A stretch of 47,300 bases of DNA, from positions 1 through 47,300 of the forward strand of contig JAJYUP010000012.1 in the NCBI GenBank assembly GCA_021792455.1, written 5' to 3'. This stretch comes from Actinomycetes bacterium. GTDB lineage: Bacteria; Actinomycetota; Thermoleophilia; Solirubrobacterales; Solirubrobacteraceae. The translations under genes and the position numbers were made by a program. Of the stretch, positions 1-7,284 are shown piece after piece (position 1 is the first letter of the stretch; each line of letters begins with the position of its first letter). The notes below the pieces were generated by a model, which was not told the DNA's origin, did no database searches, and saw only the letters and a program-made list of their open reading frames with translations.

Positions 1-1045
1 TGAGGTGCGCAAGCTCCTTCCGCAGCGCCTCCGCCCCATCGATCATCGTCCTGAACTTCAGCATCGAGAAGGCCCTGCCGTCCTGGCCGACCCGCCGCTG
101 GGAGAACAGCACAGGGCCTGGCGAGTCGAGCCTCACGATGATCGCGATCACCGCAAGCAGCGGGCTGAGCAGGACGAGCCCGGCGAGGGCGCCGGAGATG
201 TCGAGGCAGCGCTTCAGCAGCTTCGAGCTGCGGGGCAGCCCGAACTGCTTGACCCCGAGCACGGTCAGCCCGTCGAGGTCGTCGAACTCGACGGAGGAGC
301 CGACGACCTCGAGCATCCTCGGCACGAGCGAGACGTTGAGGCGAAGCTGCCCCGCCGCCTGGACCAGCTGCGGGATGTGCTTGGCGTCGCTGTGCCTGGC
401 GGCGATGATGATCCGGTCGATCCCGTGGGCGGCGACGAGCCTGCCGAGCTCCTCCCCCCTCGCGAGCCTGCGCATCTCCTGGGCCTCCTGCAGGGCGCTG
501 TCGAAGGGCAGCGTCAGCTCGATGCTCGCCTGGCGGCGCAGATGGCCCTCGAGCTTTGCGGCCACCCGCTCGCAGGCGCGCCGCTCCCCGAGCAGCAGGC
601 AGCGCTCAGGTGGGAGCGCTGCGAGCACGAGCCTCCTTGCGAGCAGCCTGAGTGCGAGCAGCAGCACGAGCAGGATCGAGATCATCGCGAGGATCTGCCC
701 CCTGCCGAGTTTCGGGCTGAACAGCAGCGGGGCGGCGATCCAGAGCAGGAGCGTGTAGGCGGTCGCGGCGCGCAGCAGCCCTGGCGCCTCCTGCAGCGTC
801 GACTTGCGCAGCAGCCGCTGATCGCGGTCGTAGAGGCCGGCGAGCTTGCCGATCGGCAGGATCAGCGGCAGCGCGAGGATCGCAAGGATGTGCCAGCGGT
901 CGTCCCTGACGAGCTTCGTGACGAGGGTGAGCGTGATCGCGACCGCGAGCACGTCCGCCCCTGCGAGCGCCCGCCGCAGCACGGAGTCCCGCCGGGCAGG
1001 CACGCCCACCAAACCGAACCCAGGCACGGCGGAGCCGTGCCCCAC
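1..1045 (-). CDS. Sugar transferase, polyprenyl glycosylphosphotransferase type (partial, C-terminus outside window)
   Basis: Translation of the minus strand gives an uninterrupted frame entering the window from the left edge. The N-terminal half is hydrophobic, with several membrane segments. It is followed by a Rossmann-like middle (GIDRIIIAARHSD) and the start of the bacterial sugar transferase domain: KRCLDISGALAGLVLLSPLL, then SPGPVLFSQRRVGQDGR and KFRTM near residue 330. Family knowledge: these enzymes transfer a sugar-1-phosphate to undecaprenyl phosphate at the inner membrane, the first step of exopolysaccharide repeat-unit assembly. The frame has no ATG. GTG at 1045 behind a G-run is chosen, but the frame stays open upstream into the 3' end of the BY-kinase gene, so a longer or overlapping start is possible. 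It lies just downstream of the Wzz/BY-kinase gene on the same strand, probably in one operon. The catalytic C-terminus is not visible. Confidence 0.85.
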   Translation of the reverse strand, partial: MGHGSAVPGFGLVGVPARRDSVLRRALAGADVLAVAITLTLVTKLVRDDRWHILAILALPLILPIGKLAGLYDRDQRLLRKSTLQEAPGLLRAATAYTLLLWIAAPLLFSPKLGRGQILAMISILLVLLLALRLLARRLVLAALPPERCLLLGERRACERVAAKLEGHLRRQASIELTLPFDSALQEAQEMRRLARGEELGRLVAAHGIDRIIIAARHSDAKHIPQLVQAAGQLRLNVSLVPRMLEVVGSSVEFDDLDGLTVLGVKQFGLPRSSKLLKRCLDISGALAGLVLLSPLLAVIAIIVRLDSPGPVLFSQRRVGQDGRAFSMLKFRTMIDGAEALRKELAHL

Positions 1046-1098
1046 CCCCCCGACATCGCGCTCGAGGGTCTGCTCGAACGTACCTGACCCTGCGGCGA

Positions 1099-2895
1099 TC
1101 AGGAGGCGCTCCTCGACAGTGGCCGCTCCCCCCGCATCCGCGCCCGCTTCGGCTCCGATCCGCCCGTCGAGTAGCGGTAGGCGTAGCCGTAGCGGGAGCC
1201 GCGCGCGTTCACGCCGTTTGCGACGACGCCGAGCGTAGGCGCCTCGAGGCTGCGCAGCTCCTCCGCAAGCCGCGCAGCCTCCTCAGCGCTGTTCCTGCGC
1301 AGGCGCCCGACGACGATGACCCCATCGACCTTGCGCAGAAGTGGGATGGCATCCGGCACGACTGACATCGGCGGCGTGTCGATCAGCACGAGGTCGTAGA
1401 TGCTGCCCGCCCAGGAGAGCACCTCCTCGATCGCCCTGCTCTCGATCATGCCAGTCGGGTTCGGCACCCCATAGCCGGCGGACAGGAGGCTGACGGAGCC
1501 GACCTGCGAGCGCAGCGCGCGTGCGCCGGGAAGGTGGGTATGTGCGTGCTCCCGCCGTGCACCCTCCAGCTGCACGCCCTCTCGCCCAGCGCGCTCCCCG
1601 ACTGCACGGTGCAGCTGCGCGCCCTCTCCCTCCGCACCGTGCAGCTGCGCGCCCTCTCCCTCTGCACCGTGCAGCTGCGCGCCCTCTCCCTCTGCCCTCG
1701 CCTGCGCAAACGCGCCGTGCAGCTCGAGATCCTCCCCCTCCTGGCCGCCGATCCTCGCCTCCTGGACCGCCTCCTCGAGCGTTGCGACCCCGACGATCGC
1801 CTCCGCGAGGCCGGGTCCGGCGCTCAGGCCGAGCAGGTTCGCGAGCGCAGGCCTTCGGAGGTCCGCCTCGATCATCAGCACGCGGGCGCCCATGCTCGCA
1901 GCCGCCTCCGCAAGCCCGAGCGTGATCGTCGACTTGCCGTCCCCAGGGGTGGCGGAGGTGATCAGCACGAGCCGCACGTCCCTGTCGACGTTGAAGTACC
2001 GAAGCCGCGCCCTCAGCATCCTCATAGCCTCGAGCTCAGCGGTTGGAAGCGGCGGCAGGGGCGCACCCTCGCGCAGGGCCGCCCTCCGGTAGGCGGCGCT
2101 CTCAGGCACGCTGCCGAGCAGGGGCAGGCGGTAGGCGCGCTCGAGGTCCTCCGGCTCCTTGATGCGCCTGTCGAGCCGCTCGATCAGGAACGCGATGCCG
2201 AGCCCGATGATCAGCCCGAGCACCGCGCCGAGCGCGACGTTCCTCGTGATGTTTGGGGAGGAGGGGCCAGCCGGGGGGCTGGCCCGCTCGGCCACTTCGA
2301 TGCCTCCACCATGCAGGCCGGCGAGGATCGCGAGGGACTGCTCCCTGTCCCTCAGCGCGAGGCCCTGGGGACCGGCGCGCTGGCTCTTCGACAGGGCGGC
2401 GAGCTGCCGCTGCACGAGCGCCTGGGCGCTCACGAGATATTTCGTCGCAGCGGCCGCCTGGTCTTCTGCGAAGCGGCTCGCGTACGCGTTCGCGATCGAG
2501 GCGGCGAGCTGGGGCGAGGCGGCGGTCGCTTCGATGCCGATCACGCTCGATTCGCCTTCAGGGACGATCTTCACGCTTTCCTTCACGCTGCCTGGGGTGA
2601 GCCCTTCCCCGAGCGCGGCGGCGACCTGGCCGGCGACGGGCCCGACTTCGAGCAGCTTCACCTCCGTCTGCTGCCTCGCCTTCGTTTCCAGGCCGGCGCC
2701 GACCGACAGCCCTGAGAGCTGCTGGGCGAGCTGCGCTTCGCTGAAGACGAGGGAGGACTTCGCGGTGTAGCGCTTCGCCTGCTGCTTCGAGAAGAAGTAG
2801 GCGGAGCCGCCGACGAGCAGCAGGCACAGCAGGATCACGGGCGCGCGGCGCCTCAGGATCGCAAGCGAGCGCTCGAGGTCGATCGTCTCGGTCAT
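1099..2895 (-). CDS. Wzz-type polysaccharide co-polymerase fused to a BY-kinase-like ATPase, with repeat insertion
   Basis: The protein has 598 residues. Start ATG 2895 is chosen because GGAGG lies five bases upstream; a longer frame begins at 2934. Layout: TM1 at about 18-35, periplasmic part, TM2 at about 217-238 (GAVLGLIIGLGIAFLIERL), then a cytoplasmic P-loop domain with Walker A GDGKST near 318, Walker A' (LMIEADLRRP) near 340 and Walker B (YDLVLIDTPP) near 500, ending in a tyrosine cluster (SRYGYAYRYSTGG). Family knowledge: such proteins control polysaccharide chain length and export, and autophosphorylate on C-terminal tyrosines. Oddity: about 70 residues between Walker A' and Walker B (nt about 1525-1735) are low-complexity and include three EGEGAQLHGA repeats. 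The next gene on this strand is the sugar transferase. Function is firm by motif; whether the insertion is tolerated is inferred from the intact frame. Confidence 0.9.
   Translation of the reverse strand: MTETIDLERSLAILRRRAPVILLCLLLVGGSAYFFSKQQAKRYTAKSSLVFSEAQLAQQLSGLSVGAGLETKARQQTEVKLLEVGPVAGQVAAALGEGLTPGSVKESVKIVPEGESSVIGIEATAASPQLAASIANAYASRFAEDQAAAATKYLVSAQALVQRQLAALSKSQRAGPQGLALRDREQSLAILAGLHGGGIEVAERASPPAGPSSPNITRNVALGAVLGLIIGLGIAFLIERLDRRIKEPEDLERAYRLPLLGSVPESAAYRRAALREGAPLPPLPTAELEAMRMLRARLRYFNVDRDVRLVLITSATPGDGKSTITLGLAEAAASMGARVLMIEADLRRPALANLLGLSAGPGLAEAIVGVATLEEAVQEARIGGQEGEDLELHGAFAQARAEGEGAQLHGAEGEGAQLHGAEGEGAQLHRAVGERAGREGVQLEGARREHAHTHLPGARALRSQVGSVSLLSAGYGVPNPTGMIESRAIEEVLSWAGSIYDLVLIDTPPMSVVPDAIPLLRKVDGVIVVGRLRRNSAEEAARLAEELRSLEAPTLGVVANGVNARGSRYGYAYRYSTGGSEPKRARMRGERPLSRSAS
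1609..1700. repeat. 30-bp tandem repeat, three copies, inside the BY-kinase gene
   Basis: The element GCAGCTGCGCGCCCTCTCCC recurs at 1611, 1641 and 1671, so the period is exactly 30 bp (ten codons). Degenerate relatives continue on both sides (about 1555-1740). The array keeps the reading frame and lies between the ATP-binding motifs of the kinase. Confidence 0.9.
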
Positions 2896-2944
2896 GTTCC
2901 CTCCAAGGTCATCGATTCCCCCCAAGCTCGCCAATTCGCTCCAG

Positions 2945-3049
2945 GCCCGCCGACTGCCTTCGTGCTTACCGCCTGCCTTCGGGCTTACCGACTGCCTTCA
3001 GGCCCGCCGACTGCCTTCACGCTTGCCGACTGCCTTCAGCCCCGCCGAT
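2945..3049. repeat. 19-bp tandem repeat, five copies plus a partial, upstream of the BY-kinase
   Basis: Units resembling GCCCGCCGACTGCCTTCAG begin at 2945, 2964, 2983, 3002 and 3021, with a partial at 3040. The array is intergenic, 50 bp upstream of the BY-kinase start, so it probably lies in its leader or promoter. The rest of 2896-3406 holds the paired palindromes (3104-3151) and a 22-bp repeat (3276-3334). No gene is supported there. Confidence 0.9.
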
Positions 3050-3103
3050 GACGGGAGGCCTCGGTGCAGGACCGATCATCACAGCGCCCTCGATCGCAGA
3101 CAA

Positions 3104-3151
3104 GAGTGCTGAGCACTCATCTTTCTCGCGCCCTGAGTGGTGAGTACTCAC
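3104..3151. promoter_or_regulatory. Two matching inverted repeats (candidate operator pair)
   Basis: GAGTGCT-G-AGCACTC at about 3104-3118 and the perfect palindrome GTGAGTACTCAC at 3140-3151 share the core TGAG(C/T)ACTCA (3110-3119 and 3141-3150). The cores are 31 bp apart, about three helical turns, which puts them on one face of the DNA. They lie between the divergent BY-kinase (start 2895) and LuxR-type regulator (start 3407), so either gene could be the target. The bound protein is unknown. CIRCE is excluded because the half-sites are in the wrong order and have no 9-bp spacer. Confidence 0.55.
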
Positions 3152-3275
3152 GTTTTCCCCGTGAGCGAACGTATCGGACGGCACCTCGCCGCACCTGTCG
3201 GCTACGATCGCGTGCGGCTTGGCGGCAGCGCAGGCCGGGCAGGGCGGAGGCACCGCATCTTTCAGCAGGCGCCAC

Positions 3276-3334
3276 CAGGCAGCACGGAAGGTCACGCAAG
3301 GCAGCACCGCAGGTCACGCAAGGCAGCACCGCAG
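3276..3334. repeat. 22-bp tandem repeat upstream of the LuxR-type regulator
   Basis: GGTCACGCAAGGCAGCACCG occurs twice with a 22-bp period, preceded by a degenerate partial copy. It lies in the leader of the regulator gene, between the palindrome pair and the GTG start. The frame is open through it, but the likely start is downstream. Confidence 0.8.
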
Positions 3335-3406
3335 GTTTCATCGTTGCAGGGAGCAGGCTCCCAGCCGCGCCGGGGGCGGGCGAAACTGAGGAAGCAAGGG
3401 GGAAGC

Positions 3407-5548
3407 GTGCGTTCACTACCCGTCGGCGAACCGCAGCAGGGCGCGGCGGGCGCGGAGCTGGCGCCCTCGATCCAGGCGACGCCCCAGGCCTCCGTCGCGC
3501 AGCTGCAGCCGCTCCAGGCCCGGACTCGCCAGCACCAGCATCAGCAGCTGCGGCTGCTCGTCACAGCTGCGATCGCGCTGCTTCGAGAGTCGGCGCACCT
3601 CGACGTCATCGCCGCCGTCGCGTCGATCACGCTGCAGCAGGCCAGCCAGATCGTAGGCCAGCTCGAGCGTGAAGGGGTGCTCACAGGCGCCTCCCCGGCA
3701 CGTCTGTCACTCCCCCAGGAGGGCGTCGCCGCCCTCGAGCAGCTGCCCTCGTCTGTCTGCGCGCTCATGCACGCCGGCTGCGCGGAGCAGCTGCGCGCGC
3801 GTGGCGCCTCCGACCTCGAGGTCTGCCGCCATCTGCTGCGCGCGCCGGGACAGGGCCTGCCTGCCAACGTCGCCGCGCTCCGCCGCTGCGCGCACGCACA
3901 CATGCGTCGGGCGAAACCCAGGGAGGCGGCGGTGTGCCTGCAGCGGGCGCTGCGTGAGCCGCCTCAGGAATCGCAGCTGCCGGAGATCCTCACAGAGCTC
4001 GCGGAAGCGCTCGCCGGGGCGCAGATGCACCGCGCCGCGATCGACACCGCGCAGCGGGCGCTCGAGCGGTCACAAACGCTTCAGGACCAGGCGGGCGCCG
4101 TCGTCGCGCTGTTCAAGGCGCTGTGCGCCTGCGGTCAGGCCCAACAGGCGCTATCGCTGCTCAGCGGTGAGATAGAGCGGCTGCAGGGAGTGGACGAGGA
4201 GCTTTCGCTCCGTCTCGAGATCGAGCTGCTGCGCCAGGCGCCGCTGCACCGCTGCATCCTCGAAGCCGCCCTTCAGCGACACCGCGCGCGCGAGCTCGAC
4301 GAGACCCTGCCGTCCAGCCCCGCCTACCTGCTCGCCGTCGGCCAGATGCTCGGGATGGGCCCTGCTGCCCGGGCGGCGGACGCGATTGCCACGGTGCGGC
4401 GGAGCCTCCGTCTCGGCGGGCTCGAGCCTCGGCACCTCGAGTCTGCGGTGCGCTCCGCGCTGCTCATGCTCCGCGCCGACGACCCTGAGACGGCGCGCGC
4501 CCTCATCGCGCTCGCGCGCTCGCCGATGCCTGGCACCGCAGCTGCGCCGGCGCTCGACGCGGTCGAGGGGCTCATCGAGCTGCGGTGGGGATCGGTCGCC
4601 GTCGCCTCTCAAAGGCTGCAGGCGGCGCTCGAGCTCGCCTGCGAGCGGGGCGAGGAGTACCCCAAGTGGCTCGCGCTCGCCTTCCTCGCCCACGCGCTCC
4701 ATGAGCGTGGCGAGCGCGAGAGGCTCGCCGCCCTCATTGCGCAGCACCCGCCTGAGCGCCACGAGCAGAACATGGTCGCAGCGGTCATGCGGGTCGCGAA
4801 GGGCAAGCACCTGCTCGGGCTCTCAGAGCACCGGCTCGCACTCGAGGAGCTGCTCGCCGTCGATCGGCGCAAGGAGGCGATCGGGCTCACCAACCCCGCC
4901 GGATACCACCACATCGAACCCGCAGTCGACGCGCTCATCGCGCTTGGCCGCCTTCGCGAGGCGCTCGAGCTCGCCAACCGCAACCTCCAGCGAGCGCAGG
5001 CGTGGGGCGCGCCGATCACGATCGCCCTTGCCAAGGGCGCGCTCGCATCCTGCCTGCCGCCGAGGGAGGGGATCGCGCTGATCACGGAGGCGATCGGATC
5101 GCTGCCCGCCGACGCGAACATCACGCGCGCCGATCTCTTGCTGCGGGAGGGCCGCATCATGATCGCGGCTGGCCAGCCGCGCGAGGCGAGGATCGTGCTG
5201 CGCGAGAGCCTCGACACCGCGACGCGGATCGGCGCCCTCCGGATCGCGACCGCCTGCCAAGCGGCGCTGCACAGCCTTGGCGCCCGTCCCCGCCGTCCCC
5301 ACACCCATGGCGTCGACTCGCTCACGGTCGCTGAGCAGCGCGTCGCGATGCTCGCCGCCTCTGGCCTGCAGAACCGCGAAATCGCCGAACGCCTCCACCT
5401 GTCGGTGCGCACCGTCGAGAACCACCTTCGCCACGTCTACAGCAAGCTGTGCACCGACAGGCGCGGCCTCGCGAACGCGCTCGGCACCAGCGGATCCAAC
5501 GGCGGGGTGCTCAGCGTCGTGCCGGTCAGCCCGGGCGGCGCAGGCTGA
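3407..5548 (+). CDS. Large LuxR-type transcriptional regulator with helical-repeat sensor region, no ATPase domain
   Basis: The protein has 713 residues from GTG 3407, chosen because AAGGGGGAAG directly precedes it; the frame is open to 3137 through repeats. The last about 70 residues contain a LuxR helix-turn-helix (LTVAEQRVAMLAASGLQNREIAERLHLSVRTVENHLRHVYSKL, split here as LTVAEQRVAMLAASG and SVRTVENHLRHVYSKL). The middle is alpha-helical and Ala/Leu-rich, consistent with TPR-like repeats. An N-terminal winged-helix-like segment (VIAAVASITLQQASQIVGQL) resembles the stretch that follows the NTPase in LAL/MalT regulators. No Walker A is visible, so this looks like an LAL regulator without its ATPase. 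Its TGA (5546-5548) is 14 bp before the first candidate start of the sigma factor gene, suggesting translational coupling and a shared regulatory circuit. Signal and targets are unknown. Confidence 0.85.
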   Translation: MRSLPVGEPQQGAAGAELAPSIQATPQASVAQLQPLQARTRQHQHQQLRLLVTAAIALLRESAHLDVIAAVASITLQQASQIVGQLEREGVLTGASPARLSLPQEGVAALEQLPSSVCALMHAGCAEQLRARGASDLEVCRHLLRAPGQGLPANVAALRRCAHAHMRRAKPREAAVCLQRALREPPQESQLPEILTELAEALAGAQMHRAAIDTAQRALERSQTLQDQAGAVVALFKALCACGQAQQALSLLSGEIERLQGVDEELSLRLEIELLRQAPLHRCILEAALQRHRARELDETLPSSPAYLLAVGQMLGMGPAARAADAIATVRRSLRLGGLEPRHLESAVRSALLMLRADDPETARALIALARSPMPGTAAAPALDAVEGLIELRWGSVAVASQRLQAALELACERGEEYPKWLALAFLAHALHERGERERLAALIAQHPPERHEQNMVAAVMRVAKGKHLLGLSEHRLALEELLAVDRRKEAIGLTNPAGYHHIEPAVDALIALGRLREALELANRNLQRAQAWGAPITIALAKGALASCLPPREGIALITEAIGSLPADANITRADLLLREGRIMIAAGQPREARIVLRESLDTATRIGALRIATACQAALHSLGARPRRPHTHGVDSLTVAEQRVAMLAASGLQNREIAERLHLSVRTVENHLRHVYSKLCTDRRGLANALGTSGSNGGVLSVVPVSPGGAG

Positions 5549-5755
5549 GGGCTGAGGGCACCGTGCAGACCATTGCCCAGGAGAGCCCCAAGGGCGGGCG
5601 AGAGAGCCGCGGCGGGACGGCGCAGGCTGAGGGTCGCGTGCATACCATCGCGAAGGAGAGCCCCAAGGGCGGGCGAGAGAGCCTCGGCGGGACGGCGCAG
5701 GCTGAGGGTCGCGTGCATACCATCGCGAAGGAGAGCCCCAAGGGCGGGGTCGCAA
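5538..5755. repeat. 75-bp tandem repeat, three copies, tripling the sigma-factor start region
   Basis: The element GAGAGCCCCAAGGGCGGG recurs. The GTG codons at 5563, 5638 and 5713 are exactly 75 bp apart, and each follows a GCTGAGGG ribosome-binding-like element. The unit begins with the last codons and stop of the LuxR gene (GGCGCAGGCTGA), so the duplicated piece spans the gene junction. The period is 25 codons and all three starts are in one frame. Confidence 0.95.
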
Positions 5756-6462
5756 GCCGGGGTCCTGACCAGGCCCGCGGCAGCAGGGCCGCGTTCACAG
5801 AGGCCTATCGAGCCCACGTCCACGACGTCTACGCCTTCTTCTCCTACAGCAGGATCGCCAAGGAGGACGTCGAGGACCTCACGCAGGCCACCTTCGAGCG
5901 GGCGCTCCGAGCGTGGCACAGGTTCAACCCTGCCACAGCCAGCGCCAAGACGTGGCTGCTCTGCATCGCTCGCAACCTGCTCATCGACCACCACCGCCGC
6001 CTCCGGAGACGCCCCCAGGTGCCGCTCACGGACGCCCATCAGTCTCAACTGCGGCAGGAGGCGGAACCCTTCGCGGCAGGCGGCGGCACGGGCAAGAGCG
6101 CTTTCGGCTGCCACGCCGACGACGGCGCTCGCGCGCTGCCCTTCGGCGACCAGGCGGAGGAGCGGCTGCTCGCCGCTCTCGCCAGCCTCTCCCAGCGCGA
6201 GCGCGAAGTCATCGCGCTGCGCTTTGGGGGCGAGCTCAGCGGCCCTGAGATCGCCTCCCTGCTCCGCCTCAGCCTCGCAAACGTCCAGCAGATCGCCTCA
6301 CGCGCCCTTCGCCGGCTGCGCGCCGAGCTCGAGGACTCTCAGGAGGCAGCGGATCCCGCTCGTCCTGCTCGGGATCTCGCAGCGAGTCCCGCTCAGCAGG
6401 CGAGCACACCCTTCACCAGCTGCTCCCAGCCTGCCTGCAGACGAGAGACGCTCATTCCCTGA
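5563..6462 (+). CDS. ECF-type RNA polymerase sigma factor with repeated N-terminus
   Basis: Domains: sigma region 2 (FTEAYRAHVHDVYAFFSYSR, then EDVEDLTQATFERALRAWHRF and WLLCIARNLLIDHHRR split at this point), a variable linker, and sigma region 4 (LSQREREVIALRFGGELSG, then EIASLLRLSLANVQQIASRA). It directs RNA polymerase to specific promoters, typically for stress or envelope responses. Three in-frame GTG starts, each with its own GAGGG element, give 299, 274 or 249 residues. Only the last start (5713) yields a protein without the 25-residue repeats. No anti-sigma gene is adjacent; the upstream neighbour is the LuxR-type regulator. The last about 23 codons overlap the 3' end of the convergent TetR gene by 70 bp. 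The family is certain; the start is not. Confidence 0.88.
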   Translation: MQTIAQESPKGGRESRGGTAQAEGRVHTIAKESPKGGRESLGGTAQAEGRVHTIAKESPKGGVASRGPDQARGSRAAFTEAYRAHVHDVYAFFSYSRIAKEDVEDLTQATFERALRAWHRFNPATASAKTWLLCIARNLLIDHHRRLRRRPQVPLTDAHQSQLRQEAEPFAAGGGTGKSAFGCHADDGARALPFGDQAEERLLAALASLSQREREVIALRFGGELSGPEIASLLRLSLANVQQIASRALRRLRAELEDSQEAADPARPARDLAASPAQQASTPFTSCSQPACRRETLIP

Positions 6463-6995
6463 GCTCTCATCTGGTGCATCACGAGCTCCGCGCACAGGCA
6501 GGAGAGCAGGACGTCTGCGAGATAGTCGGCGTCGAGCCTCGCGTTCGCCTGCTCGATAAGCATCCGCACGTGCGCCCTGTAGGCGCTGTAGGGGCCGGCA
6601 TCGAACCGCCTTCCTGGGCCGCTTGCGGTCTGCGCGGCCAGCAGGATCTCACCGTGGGCGGCGATGTGGCCAAGCAGGCCTTCGCCGAAGGCGATCAGCC
6701 GCTCGCAGGGGCCGGCTCCTGGTCCAAGTGGAGCAGGCCCCCTTATGAAAGCCTCCTGGAAGGCCGAATCGCTTGCCTGAAGCAGCGCGAGCGCAAGTGA
6801 GGCACGGTCGCCGAAGCGCCGGAACAGCGTGCCCTTGCCGACGCCCGCCTCAGTTGCGATCGCGTCCATCGAGGTGCAGCTCACCCCGTCGCGCATGAAC
6901 AGCCGCTCTGCGGCGGCAAGGATCTTCTGCCGGTTGCGGGCAGCGTCGGAGCGCTCGTGCCGGGCGCCCAGGACGGGAAGCTCTATCGGTTTCAT
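6393..6995 (-). CDS. TetR/AcrR family transcriptional repressor
   Basis: The protein has 200 residues from ATG 6995. The N-terminal helix-turn-helix is typical of TetR: RQKILAAAERLFMRDG, then TSMDAIATEAGVGKGTLFRRFG. The C-terminal ligand domain is unspecific. It is divergent from the yceI-like/FMN-reductase pair, with two inverted repeats and an extended -10 element between them. The usual arrangement is that the repressor controls itself and its divergent neighbours. The 3' end overlaps the sigma factor 3' end by 70 bp. The inducer is unknown; the redox neighbours suggest a quinone or similar electrophile, which is inference only. Confidence 0.92.
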   Translation of the reverse strand: MKPIELPVLGARHERSDAARNRQKILAAAERLFMRDGVSCTSMDAIATEAGVGKGTLFRRFGDRASLALALLQASDSAFQEAFIRGPAPLGPGAGPCERLIAFGEGLLGHIAAHGEILLAAQTASGPGRRFDAGPYSAYRAHVRMLIEQANARLDADYLADVLLSCLCAELVMHQMRAQGMSVSRLQAGWEQLVKGVLAC

Positions 6996-7003
6996 CTCAA
7001 CTG

Positions 7004-7054
7004 GGACCGTGGTCCGCTTTGCTATAGTGTACCGCCTAAACGGACCTCAGTCCG
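7004..7054. promoter_or_regulatory. Candidate TetR operators flanking an extended -10 promoter
   Basis: GGACC-GT-GGTCC (7004-7015) and CGGAC-CTCA-GTCCG (7041-7054) are inverted repeats sharing GGAC/GTCC half-sites. Between them is TGCTATAGT (TATAGT at 7023-7028), an extended -10 for rightward transcription of the yceI-like gene. Binding of the adjacent TetR protein here would block both divergent genes. Confidence 0.6.
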
Positions 7055-7203
7055 GTTGCCTGTCGGCCCCGCGGGCGCCTCTTCGAGTCTCGCCCAGGAC
7101 CTTCGCACAGTCAGGCACGGTCGTGGGATCACGACGACGCACCCCCCAGAGCACAGAGACCAGCAGAGAACACGAAGACCAGCACAGAACGCAGATATCG
7201 GCA

Positions 7204-7260
7204 GAGAGCTCAACGACAAGCAGAGAGCTCAACGACAAGCAGAGAGCTCAACGACAAGCA
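7204..7260. repeat. 19-bp tandem repeat, three perfect copies, in the yceI leader
   Basis: GAGAGCTCAACGACAAGCA is repeated three times without mismatch at 7204, 7223 and 7242. A degenerate GAGAACACGA partial follows, then the AGAGGAG ribosome-binding site. Each unit contains the SacI-like palindrome GAGCTC. It lies in the 5' untranslated region. Confidence 0.95.
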
Positions 7261-7284
7261 GAGAACACGAGCAAGAGGAGTCAC

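Noticed and set aside
5-1087. Long plus-strand open frame opposite the sugar transferase
   Set aside because: Composition is Arg/Pro/His/Gln-rich without domain features, while the minus strand gives a clear sugar transferase. Long antisense frames are expected at this GC content; the same applies to 1534-2715, 36514-37833, 39265-40809 and 42494-43528.
3104-3118. CIRCE-like half-sites GAGTGCT and AGCACTC
   Set aside because: CIRCE is GCACTC-N9-GAGTGC in that order. Here the half-sites are reversed and separated by one base, and the flanking genes are not chaperones.
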